Below, piece by piece: positions 28,079 to 34,844 of a stretch of DNA of 34,844 nt. Every line of letters starts with the position of its first letter. Within the stretch, counting starts at the first letter, position 1. This stretch comes from an uncultured Oscillospiraceae bacterium (lineage in GTDB: Bacteria > Bacillota > Clostridia > Oscillospirales > Oscillospiraceae), in assembly GCA_950097245.1 (NCBI GenBank), contig CATNCS010000021.1, positions 1 to 34,844 of the forward strand, given 5' to 3'. The position numbers and the translations under genes are program-made. Under the pieces are notes generated by a model, which saw only the letters and a program-made list of their open reading frames with translations, ran no database searches and had not been told where the DNA came from.

Positions 28079-30983
28079 ACAGCTTGGCGCTGATGCAGCC
28101 CTCATACCACTGGTGAGGGGGCAGGTCAGACTGATAGGCCTCCTCGAAGAGCGGGTAGAGCTCCTCATAGGTCCGCCCGTCGGAAATGATCCGCTTCAGC
28201 TCAGAGGTCTGAAGGGGGATGATCTTCATGCCGTCCACCCGCCTGCTATTGTCCCCGACGTCGTAATAGGTCATGTGCTTTCTGCCCCGGAAGTCTGAGG
28301 TCACGTTGATGTGCAGGTAGTTCGTCACGAACACGCAGTATGCGTCGGTATTCCCGCTTTTCAGGATGTAATCCCCCAGGTGGCGGGATACCGGCTCCAT
28401 CTCCATCCTGCGCTGGTTGTTTTTGTCGGCCAGGTTGGCCTCCAGCAGAAGGGCGTGCTCCGGGAGTCCCTCCTCCCGGGCGTACTCATAGACAATATCC
28501 GCCCCGCCCCCCGCCGCGTGGGTCTTGGGCAGCAGGTCCGCGTCCAGCGACAGCTTCATGTAGTCCAGCACCCGCCCCCGCCGCCGGCTCACCTTGTACC
28601 AGATGATGCCCAGCACATACTCAAAAATGGTGGGGACGTCGGCGCTGTCCGTCACCATGCTCCGGATGGTGATGTCATTCCGCTTTTCAAAGCAGTCCAG
28701 CAGCCGGAGGAGGTTCTGGTCGGTAAACCGGGTGTCGATCAGGTGCTGGAGGCGGCGGTAGCGCTCGTCCTCCAGGGCGGTGCGGGCCTCCTCCAGCGTG
28801 GCGGCGGAGGTCCCCAGCTCGGCGTTGACACTGTCGATGACGGCGGTCTCCCGGAACACCAGGCCGGCGCTGATCTCCTCCAGGGGACAGTCCTCAAAGA
28901 GCACGTCCGACCGGGTGTAGGCCCGGGCGTAGAGCTCCTCAACGGCGGAGCTGAAAAAGTGCTTGGGGATGATGTCCAGCTTGACGGTTCCGTCCTCGAA
29001 AAGGACCGTGTTGGTGGTTCTGATGTACCGGCGGTTGAGGTCGAAGTAGTCGGAGAGGTTGGCCTTGGCCTTGAACAGGTGCATGACCCGGAAGAACACC
29101 CGCTTGAACTCCGCCTCGGTGGACACCCCGTCAAAGGCGGTCCGCCTTTGGTGCCGGACGGGGGCTTGTTTGATGGCCTTCTGCGAGGTGGTATCAAACA
29201 GATACCTCCGCCACCATATGCCAATCTTGACAGCTCTTGTGGCCTCATATACCTGGGGGAGCGCCCCAAGGTTATGCTCTACATACACGGAATAGAGGCA
29301 GTGATAAAGCCTGGTATAGGCCGGGTCATAGCTGCCGCGGCTCTTCCGGTTCATCCCAACCGCACAGATTACCTCGTCGCTCACCCCGTTATCCAGGAAG
29401 TACTCCAGAGCCGCCTGGTAGTTGTCCATCCCCATCAGCCGGGAGAGGATCACCTCGTCCACAGAGCCTTTCCCCGCCCTGATCTCCCACATGCTGCGGA
29501 GAATCTGTTCCGTATTCTCCGGGCTGGTACACAGGGGCAGCAGATAGGTGAACTCCTCATAGGACAGTGTCTCCGCCCGGGACAGCACATAGAGCATCAC
29601 AATAAAGGGCCGCACCGTCTTACCCTCAACGGCACAGCTGGTCTTCAGCAGCTGCTTCAGGTAGAGAAAGCTGTCTTTGGGAATCTGAAGAAAGTTGTCC
29701 GGCCGGAAGTCCCTGCTGTCAACCGCCTCCATCAGGGCGCGGCCCGCCGGGCTCAGCCTCCGCTCACTGTCAATCAGGCCGATATCCACCAGCCCGGAGG
29801 TCTTCTCCCGGGCGTCCTTGGGCTTGTTGTTGGCATCGCCCTCCAAAAACCCCTTCTCCTTGATAAAATCGTAGTACCGTGTCCGAACCGCGTTGTTTCC
29901 GCTCCAGTACTCCGACCGGTTTTCCTCCCGCTGCCAGAACTCATCCAGCAGCAGCAGCTGCCACTCAATGGCCCGGTTAAAGCCCTTCGTCCGGAAGCTG
30001 GTGGTGCCCAGACTCCAACAGAAGCTCTTATATGGGAATGAACTTGACATAGCGCCCTCCTCCCGATAGTTGACAATCAATACTTCCTCGCTCACCGACA
30101 GCCGGTCTTTGGTGTGATAGCTGGCGTTGGCGTAGCTGTAATTCAGGTGGATTGCCCGGTATTTTCCCCGGTGCTTATCCAGCCATTCCAGCAGAATTTT
30201 GTTCTCCTTCCCCTTGCTCCGCAGCACGTTGGACAGGGCGAAGCGGACCCCCTGGCCGTCCAGCCTGTCCAGAAAGTCCAGCAGCGCCCGCTCCAGCTCC
30301 TCGTTCCAGCCCCCCTGCTCGTTGTAGGGGGCGCAGGCGATCAGATAGGGGGGGTCAGCGTACACAAAGTCCCCCGCGCCCAGGGAGGAGACGTCAAAAT
30401 CCCGAAAATCCCGGCAGGTGAAGCGGCAGTCCTGCTCCTTCAGCCGGTCTATGAAGTCGGACAGCTTGCGCTCCATGTTGGGGTTGAAGTCCCGCTTTCC
30501 CACCGGCAGGTTAAACTCCCCCTGCCGGTTGAAGCGGATCTGGTTGTTAAAGGCGTAGACGATGAGCACATAGAGCATGACCGTGGTATAGTCCTCGTCC
30601 CCCGGCCCCTGCCGGGCCCGGTTGTAGTCGGCCCTCAGCCTCAGATAGCCCTCCCGGTTGTACTCCCCCAGCCCCTTCCCGCTCTCGCAGCCGTAGTGGT
30701 CATAGCCAAAGCGGCCGGCCTGGGAGAGGTGGTACTCCTCGATGATCTGGTAAATCCACCCCAGAACGGTCTCCTTGTCCCGCCTGCGGAAGGTGTCGTA
30801 CAGACGGAGCAGCTCCCGGTTCAGGTCGTTGTAGACCACCCGGCGGCTGGCGGCGTTGACGCCTACGTTGCAGCCGCCGCAGAACAGATCCACAAACAGG
30901 TCGATATTTTTGGGGAACAGAGGCAGTATCTGGGACAGCAGCCTGTATTTTCCCCCGGTGTAGTTCAGCGGTGACTGGATCAT
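28077..30983 (-). CDS. fused Dam-type adenine methylase and AlwI/BspD6I-family restriction endonuclease
   Basis: A 968-residue fusion. Residues 1-306 are a complete D12-class N6-adenine methyltransferase: YTGGKYRLL (8-16), SAM motif VDLFCGGCNVG (31-41), catalytic DPPY (210-213) and a normal end at EEVLIVNY. Residue 312 onward (MSSSFPYKSFCWSLGTTSFR) is an AlwI-type type IIS nuclease. Its C-terminal THAAGGGAD, LLLEANL and MEMEPVSRH align by eye with N.BspD6I, giving Asp829, Glu848 and Glu861 as the probable active site, with the same 13-residue spacing between the two glutamates. A strong ribosome-binding site and in-frame ATG at 30050 could yield free nuclease too. ATG 30983 follows GAGGAG at the end of the upstream methylase gene. 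It should cleave DNA a few bases beside an asymmetric site. Confidence 0.88.
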   Translation of the reverse strand: MIQSPLNYTGGKYRLLSQILPLFPKNIDLFVDLFCGGCNVGVNAASRRVVYNDLNRELLRLYDTFRRRDKETVLGWIYQIIEEYHLSQAGRFGYDHYGCESGKGLGEYNREGYLRLRADYNRARQGPGDEDYTTVMLYVLIVYAFNNQIRFNRQGEFNLPVGKRDFNPNMERKLSDFIDRLKEQDCRFTCRDFRDFDVSSLGAGDFVYADPPYLIACAPYNEQGGWNEELERALLDFLDRLDGQGVRFALSNVLRSKGKENKILLEWLDKHRGKYRAIHLNYSYANASYHTKDRLSVSEEVLIVNYREEGAMSSSFPYKSFCWSLGTTSFRTKGFNRAIEWQLLLLDEFWQREENRSEYWSGNNAVRTRYYDFIKEKGFLEGDANNKPKDAREKTSGLVDIGLIDSERRLSPAGRALMEAVDSRDFRPDNFLQIPKDSFLYLKQLLKTSCAVEGKTVRPFIVMLYVLSRAETLSYEEFTYLLPLCTSPENTEQILRSMWEIRAGKGSVDEVILSRLMGMDNYQAALEYFLDNGVSDEVICAVGMNRKSRGSYDPAYTRLYHCLYSVYVEHNLGALPQVYEATRAVKIGIWWRRYLFDTTSQKAIKQAPVRHQRRTAFDGVSTEAEFKRVFFRVMHLFKAKANLSDYFDLNRRYIRTTNTVLFEDGTVKLDIIPKHFFSSAVEELYARAYTRSDVLFEDCPLEEISAGLVFRETAVIDSVNAELGTSAATLEEARTALEDERYRRLQHLIDTRFTDQNLLRLLDCFEKRNDITIRSMVTDSADVPTIFEYVLGIIWYKVSRRRGRVLDYMKLSLDADLLPKTHAAGGGADIVYEYAREEGLPEHALLLEANLADKNNQRRMEMEPVSRHLGDYILKSGNTDAYCVFVTNYLHINVTSDFRGRKHMTYYDVGDNSRRVDGMKIIPLQTSELKRIISDGRTYEELYPLFEEAYQSDLPPHQWYEGCISAKL
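30048..30065 (-). promoter_or_regulatory. internal ribosome-binding site and start codon at the methylase-nuclease junction
   Basis: Inside the fusion gene the minus strand reads CGGGAGGAGGGCGCT then ATG (ATG at 30050-30048). The AGGAGG core is 6 nt from the ATG, which is in frame and begins the natural N terminus of the AlwI-like nuclease. Translation from here would give a separate 657-residue nuclease. No stop codon separates the two halves. Confidence 0.7.
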
Positions 30984-30984
30984 C

Positions 30985-32037
30985 TCAGCGCTCCTCATCA
31001 AAACAGGTACATAAAAACAGCCGCTCTGCGTTTTCCGTAATCTCTGACTTCCCCGCCGAAAAGGCCCGGTAGCCCTCGGAGAAGACCTGGACCCTGCCCT
31101 TTTGGCCCAAAATGCGGAAAATATCCTCATCCGATATCTTCGCGTTGGAGCGGTCGTTCCCCTTCTCCGCCATATTGTTGTAGGACAGCAGGATATACCG
31201 GGCCCTTACGTCCCGGATCAGGGCCTGGAGGGCCTCCGCCGCCCCCCTGGTGCAGTATTTGCTCTTCATGCCGCTGCGGTCCATCTTTTTGGCCACGCCG
31301 AAGACCTGGGGCTTCCTCCACCGGGCCACGTTCTCCAGCAGGTGGTAGGTGTCGCAGTACTGCCGGGAGTTGTAGGGGGGGTCGATGTAGACCAGGTCGG
31401 CGGTGATGCGCTTCACCAGCTCGTTGGCGTCCTCGTTGAAGCAGCGGTTTTCAGGGTTGTTGTCCACCGCCGCCAGGGGGACGGACAGCTCCAGCGACTG
31501 CTCAAACTCCGCCCCTCTGCGGTAGGAGTCGTAATGGCCGCAGGTCTTGGCAATCCGGTCCATGGCGTAGAGCAGGGCGGTAATCAGAATCGCCCGCTCC
31601 CGGCCGTTGATCTCTCCCCCCTCATAGCTGCGCTCAATGTCCTCCCGGATCCATCCGATTTTCCCGCAGTCCGCCCTGCTGAAATAGGTGTCCGCGAAAT
31701 TTCCCGTCATGTAGTTCTCTCCCCCGTCCCGGAGGGCGTTATACCGGACCACCGCGTCCACAATCCGCCGGGGCTCGTAGGGCTCCGCCCCGAACCAGGC
31801 GAAGTTGCAGATGTAGTTGCTGTACATCAGGTCATTGGTCACCAGAACCCGGTTGGCAAAGGCGGAGGACACCGCCCCGGTCCCGGCGAAGAGGTCCGCC
31901 ACCGACGCGATAGCTCCGCACTCCTCCTCCACCACCCGGGTGATGAAGGGCAGCAGCTTGTACTTGTTCCCCAAATACCTGCGGTTGTTGATCTGGGAGG
32001 TCCTGTACAGCCCCTCCTCCGTCCCGGCAGCGCACAT
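30985..32037 (-). CDS. D12-class N6-adenine DNA methyltransferase (M.FokI N-terminal-like)
   Basis: A 350-residue methyltransferase with RRYLGNKYKLL (19-29), SAM motif VADLFAGTGAVSSAF (46-60), VTNDL, and catalytic DPPYNSRQY (219-227). The arrangement matches the stand-alone or N-terminal methylase domains of FokI-type systems. It is the first gene of the restriction-modification operon; the fused methylase-nuclease gene starts 1 bp after its TGA. Two adenine methylases with one type IIS-like nuclease is what an asymmetric recognition site needs, one per strand. The ATG at 32037 is preceded by GGGGAGGAG. The recognition sequence cannot be read from the gene. Confidence 0.9.
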   Translation of the reverse strand: MCAAGTEEGLYRTSQINNRRYLGNKYKLLPFITRVVEEECGAIASVADLFAGTGAVSSAFANRVLVTNDLMYSNYICNFAWFGAEPYEPRRIVDAVVRYNALRDGGENYMTGNFADTYFSRADCGKIGWIREDIERSYEGGEINGRERAILITALLYAMDRIAKTCGHYDSYRRGAEFEQSLELSVPLAAVDNNPENRCFNEDANELVKRITADLVYIDPPYNSRQYCDTYHLLENVARWRKPQVFGVAKKMDRSGMKSKYCTRGAAEALQALIRDVRARYILLSYNNMAEKGNDRSNAKISDEDIFRILGQKGRVQVFSEGYRAFSAGKSEITENAERLFLCTCFDEER

Positions 32038-32135
32038 GGCGGCTCACTCCTCCCCACGCAGCAATCTGATTCTATCGGAGATTATGTCCTATAAACCGGA
32101 CTTTTCCTCCGGAAACCCCGCAATCATATTGTTTT

Positions 32136-32164
32136 ATTTTATTACAAAGAGGAAAATCTGTCAA
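32136..32164 (-). promoter_or_regulatory. promoter of the restriction-modification operon
   Basis: On the minus strand, a perfect TTGACA (32164-32159) and TAAAAT (32141-32136) have a 17-bp spacer, giving a start near 32129 and a leader of about 90 nt with a small CCGGA/TCCGG hairpin. No controller-protein box is evident. Confidence 0.8.
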
Positions 32165-32190
32165 CTCGCCCGGCCACCCGCAGGGCGGGC

Positions 32191-32220
32191 AAAAAGAAGC
32201 CGGGGAATTACTCCCCGGCT
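32191..32220 (-). terminator. terminator after the 43-aa gene
   Basis: A 9-bp stem, AGCCGGGGA (32198-32206) with TCCCCGGCT (32212-32220), has a 5-nt loop and is followed on the minus strand by TCTTTTT. It separates the symporter/small-gene transcript from the restriction operon. Confidence 0.82.
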
Positions 32221-32229
32221 CTATACTGG

Positions 32230-32361
32230 TCACTCCCTGTTTGGTTTAAGCGTTGGGAACTGAATACCCAAAATATCGGCTAACGCTTTCAGTGCCTCAA
32301 ACTCTGTATTTCCCTTTTCAGCTTCACGATTCAAAAACCGCTGCATTTCTTCTTTTGTCAT
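32230..32361 (-). CDS. small protein of unknown function, 43 residues
   Basis: The ATG at 32361 is preceded by a near-perfect AAGGAGGTGG at about 8 nt. The product is MTKEEMQRFL followed by NREAEKGNTE, FEALKALADI, LGIQFPTLKP and NRE. It is helical and highly charged. The FEALKALADILGI segment resembles the last helix of XRE-type DNA-binding domains, but the recognition helices are missing, so regulator status is not supported. It lies 60 bp after the symporter gene on the same strand with no terminator between, and a terminator follows it, so it is co-transcribed with the symporter. Its GC content (55 of 132 bases, about 42%) is far below its neighbours, suggesting foreign origin or a degraded remnant. 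Confidence 0.6.
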   Translation of the reverse strand: MTKEEMQRFLNREAEKGNTEFEALKALADILGIQFPTLKPNRE

Positions 32362-32421
32362 CCCTGTCCACCTCCTTTCTTGTCTCGCTCCATCGTCTCC
32401 GCCAAGAAGGATTATCAGCGG

Positions 32422-33867
32422 TTAATTCCAGAAATCGGTCTTCTCCCTCAGGCCGATGGAGGCGGCCTTGAAGGTGGGGTCCTTCCCCTGGGCGCGCTGG
32501 TCGGTGTAGTCCTTCAGGGCCTTCATGGCAGTGCCGCCCAGAATAACGATCACAGGCAGGTTGATGATGGCCATAAAGCCCATGAGCACGTCGGCGATGT
32601 TCCAAACCAGGCCGAACTCCAGCTGGGCGCCGATGAACACCAGCAGCACCGCGACGATGTTGAAGACGGTCCTGCCGGTTTTGCCTACCTCGCGGCCGGC
32701 GATGTAGTTCATGCAGCCCTCGCAGTAGTACAGGTTACCCAGCAGGGTGGTGAAGGCGAAGAGCAGCAGGGCGAAGGTGATGAAGTAGGGGCCCACGCTG
32801 CCGAAGGTGTCGGCCAGGGCGGCCTGGACAAAGGGGGCGCCCTTCAGATCCTCAGAGGGGACAATGCCGGTGGACAGAGCCATGAGGGCGGTGGCGGTAC
32901 AGATGAGGATGGTGTCGATGAACACGGACAGCATCTGGACCAGGCCCTGCTTCACGGGGTGGGACACGTCGGCCGCGGCGGCGGCGTTGGGGGCGGAGCC
33001 GATACCGGCCTCGTTGGAGTACAGGCCGCGCTTGATGCCCTGCATCACGCAGGAGCCCATGAAGCCGCCGAAGATGGCCTGGAAGTCGAAGGCGCTGACG
33101 AAGATGTGGCCCAGGACCATGGGGATGTTCTTGATGTTCAGAATCACCACCACGATAGCGACCAGAATGTAAATGACGCCCATAACAGGCACCATCACGC
33201 CGGTGACCTTGACGATGCGCTTGCCGCCGCCAAAGACGCAGATGGCCACCAGAATGGCCAGAATGGCGGCGCCCACCAGAGCGACCACGCTGAACTCCTT
33301 GCCGAACATGGAGATGGTGCCGGCGGCCTCATAGAAGGAGTAGCTGGTGAAGCTGTCCATCAGGTTGAAGGAGCATACCATGTTAAAGCCGCCGGCGTAG
33401 GTGGCGATGAGGATGACGGCGAAGATGACGCCCAGGGCCCGGCTGTGGAGGGCGGCCTCGATGTAGTAGGAGGGGCCGCCGTAGCTGCCGCCCTTGGGGT
33501 CCTTCTTCTTGTAAATCTGGGCCAGGGTGCTCTCCACGAAGGCGGAGGCCCCGCCGATGATGGCGATGAGCCACATCCAGAACACCGCGCCGTAGCCGCC
33601 CCCGGCGATGGCGGTGGCCACACCCACGATGTTGCCCGTGCCCACACGGCTGGCGGTGGACACCATCAGTGCCTGGAAGGCGGAGACGGAGTTGCTGTCC
33701 TTGGGCTTCTCGGTGACCACCCGGATGGACTCGGGGAGCAGCCGCAGCTGGACCAGCTTGCCCCGGAAGGTGAAGTAGAGACCGACGCCCAGCAGCATGA
33801 TAATCAGGATATAGCTGTACATATAGCCGCTTATGGTGTCAATCAGGCCGGAAAACGCTTCTAACAT
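32422..33867 (-). CDS. sodium:alanine/glycine symporter (AGCS family)
   Basis: A 481-residue transporter of usual AGCS length with about ten to eleven transmembrane helices. TASRVGTGNIVGVATAIAG, GAVFWMWLIAIIGG, DPKGGSYGGPSYYIE and GLYSNEAGIGSAPNAAAAAD are family hallmarks lining the Na+ and amino-acid sites. It imports alanine, glycine or related small amino acids with sodium. It has its own promoter and a 43-aa gene trailing it. The start at ATG 33867 is preceded only by a modest GAGGGAAAG. Which amino acid it prefers cannot be decided from sequence. Confidence 0.94.
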   Translation of the reverse strand: MLEAFSGLIDTISGYMYSYILIIMLLGVGLYFTFRGKLVQLRLLPESIRVVTEKPKDSNSVSAFQALMVSTASRVGTGNIVGVATAIAGGGYGAVFWMWLIAIIGGASAFVESTLAQIYKKKDPKGGSYGGPSYYIEAALHSRALGVIFAVILIATYAGGFNMVCSFNLMDSFTSYSFYEAAGTISMFGKEFSVVALVGAAILAILVAICVFGGGKRIVKVTGVMVPVMGVIYILVAIVVVILNIKNIPMVLGHIFVSAFDFQAIFGGFMGSCVMQGIKRGLYSNEAGIGSAPNAAAAADVSHPVKQGLVQMLSVFIDTILICTATALMALSTGIVPSEDLKGAPFVQAALADTFGSVGPYFITFALLLFAFTTLLGNLYYCEGCMNYIAGREVGKTGRTVFNIVAVLLVFIGAQLEFGLVWNIADVLMGFMAIINLPVIVILGGTAMKALKDYTDQRAQGKDPTFKAASIGLREKTDFWN

Positions 33868-33938
33868 AGTCTTTCCCTCTCTCTCATAAAAATAATTGTG
33901 CCTGGGTTATGCTCCTCCTCTCAGGGGCTCATGTTGTG

Positions 33939-33967
33939 ATTATAACACAAAAAATTCCGTTTGGCTA
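33939..33967 (-). promoter_or_regulatory. promoter of the AGCS symporter gene
   Basis: On the minus strand, an extended -10 TGTTATAAT (hexamer 33944-33939) lies 17 bp from TAGCCA (33967-33962). The leader is about 65 nt; no glycine or other riboswitch was recognised in it. Confidence 0.62.
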
Positions 33968-34000
33968 GAGCTATTTTTCACGTCAGCGTCAAACACAAAA

Positions 34001-34032
34001 AAATCCGGAATGCTGGGGGGCATTCCGGGTTT
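34001..34032 (-). terminator. terminator of rny
   Basis: CCGGAATGC (34005-34013) pairs with GCATTCCGG (34020-34028), extended by A-T pairs on both sides. On the minus strand the stem is followed by ATTTTTTTG, a good U-tract. Confidence 0.88.
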
Positions 34033-34035
34033 TTA

Positions 34036-34844
34036 TTATTTGGCGTATTCGATGGCCTTGGTCTCCCGCAGGAGGTGGACCTTGATCTGGCCGGGGTACT
34101 CAAGCTCGTCCTCGATCTTCTTGGCGATCTCCCGGGCGAGGAGGACCATCTGGTCCTCGCTGATAACCTCGGGCTTAACCATGATCCGGACCTCCCGGCC
34201 GGCCTGGATGGCGAAGGACTTCTCCACCCCGTTGAAGGAGGAGGTGATCTCTTCCAGGGTCTCCAGCCGCTTGATATAGTTCTCCAGGTTCTCCCGCCGG
34301 GCGCCGGGCCGGGCGGCGGAGATGGCGTCGGCCGCCTGGACCAGGCAGGCCACCACCGTCCTGGGCTCCACGTCGTTGTGGTGGGCGTGGATGGCGTGGA
34401 TGATGTTCTCGCTCTCCCGGTACTTCCGGGCCAGCTCCACGCCGATCTGCACGTGGGAGCCCTCCACCTCGTGGTCGATGGACTTGCCCAGGTCGTGGAG
34501 CAGGCCGGCCCGCTTGGCCTCGGTGACGTTGGCGCCGATCTCGGCGGCCAGCAGTCCGGCCACGTGGGACACCTCGATGGAGTGGTTGAGCACGTTCTGG
34601 CCGTAGCTGGTGCGGTAGCGCATCCGGCCCAGCAGCTTCACCAGCTCGGGGTGCAGGCCGTGGACGTTGGTCTCGAAGATGGCCCGCTCGCCCTCCGACT
34701 TGATGACCATGTCCACCTCCCGCTTGGCCTTCTCCACCATCTCCTCGATGCGGGCGGGGTGGATTCGGCCGTCCAGGATGAGCTTCTCCAGGGCCAGCCG
34801 GGCGATCTCCCGGCGGACGGGGTCGAAGCAGGAGACGGTGATGG
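34036..34844 (-). CDS. rny: ribonuclease Y, C-terminal part
   Basis: About 268 residues of the C-terminal half are visible; the gene runs off the right edge, so the membrane anchor, coiled coil and most of the KH domain are missing. The visible part begins [20 protein letters not shown], the KH-to-HD linker, and continues into the HD domain: [17 protein letters not shown], then [19 protein letters not shown] with the metal-binding His-Asp pair, then HAHHNDVEP. RNase Y is the membrane-bound endonuclease that initiates mRNA decay in Firmicutes. The ATG at 34740 is an internal methionine and not the start. This is a housekeeping gene with a clear terminator. Confidence 0.95.
   Translation of the reverse strand, partial: ITVSCFDPVRREIARLALEKLILDGRIHPARIEEMVEKAKREVDMVIKSEGERAIFETNVHGLHPELVKLLGRMRYRTSYGQNVLNHSIEVSHVAGLLAAEIGANVTEAKRAGLLHDLGKSIDHEVEGSHVQIGVELARKYRESENIIHAIHAHHNDVEPRTVVACLVQAADAISAARPGARRENLENYIKRLETLEEITSSFNGVEKSFAIQAGREVRIMVKPEVISEDQMVLLAREIAKKIEDELEYPGQIKVHLLRETKAIEYAK

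Noticed and set aside
24833-28168. A 1111-codon open frame on the minus strand across the VTC, DUF4956 and CotH genes
   Set aside because: It is the complement of three genes with clear family motifs and has repetitive Gly/His/Val-rich composition, as expected from antisense reading of GC-rich codons.
28077-31130. A longer start for the methylase-nuclease fusion, upstream of 30983
   Set aside because: The extra codons overlap the preceding methylase gene; the Dam-family N terminus (SPLNYTGGK) begins just after ATG 30983, which has GAGGAG upstream.
32380-33864. A 494-codon plus-strand open frame opposite the AGCS symporter
   Set aside because: It is an antisense shadow: strongly His/Gly/Asp-rich, without recognisable domain, while the minus strand encodes a textbook symporter.

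Overview
The window comes from a GC-rich, low-intergenic-content Firmicute. Strong AGGAGG ribosome-binding sites, GTG/TTG starts, RNase Y, KtrAB potassium uptake, a YtfQ-type binding lipoprotein and dispersed GTAGGGG-type palindromic repeats all fit a gut Oscillospiraceae (Flavonifractor / Lawsonibacter / Intestinimonas-like). The genus is an inference. No rRNA, tRNA, CRISPR array, transposase or phage gene was seen.

Layout. (1) 1-6.8 kb: an FGGY sugar kinase (cut by the window edge) and a YtfQ-YtfR-YtfT-YjfF furanose-type ABC importer, all on the minus strand, facing an AraR-like GntR/LacI hybrid regulator across a 539-bp AT-rich control region. (2) 6.8-12.8 kb: a secreted SLH-domain protein, then a MacAB-type export operon (membrane-fusion adaptor, ATPase, FtsX-like permease). 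The export operon has a MerR/CueR-style promoter and is interrupted by two 70-bp palindromic repeats. (3) 13.0-17.4 kb: mannitol utilisation, with mtlD divergent from a DeoR-family regulator and a full-length EIICBA mannitol PTS permease. (4) 17.5-20.4 kb: an operon of class I aminotransferase and two-subunit L-serine dehydratase. (5) 20.4-22.4 kb: KtrA/KtrB potassium uptake, behind a MITE-like element with about 37-bp terminal inverted repeats. (6) 22.8-28.1 kb: a two-component system divergent from a VTC polyphosphate-polymerase-like protein, a DUF4956 membrane protein and a CotH-like secreted kinase. Their shared promoter region carries 11-bp tandem TTTCAG repeats placed identically, 10 bp upstream of both extended -10 boxes. 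(7) 28.1-32.2 kb: a type IIS-like restriction-modification operon with an M.FokI-like adenine methylase and a Dam-type methylase fused in frame to an AlwI/BspD6I-family nuclease, with a strong internal ribosome-binding site at the junction. (8) 32.2-34.8 kb: a 43-aa unknown small gene, an AGCS sodium:amino-acid symporter, and the 3' part of RNase Y.

The strongest lead for an undescribed system is block 6. Promoter geometry ties the two-component system to the VTC-DUF4956-CotH trio, suggesting a signal-controlled surface module that may couple polyphosphate and protein phosphorylation. The second lead is the methylase-endonuclease fusion with an embedded restart site. The third is the recurrent placement of TAG stop codons inside the end of a dispersed GTAGGG repeat.
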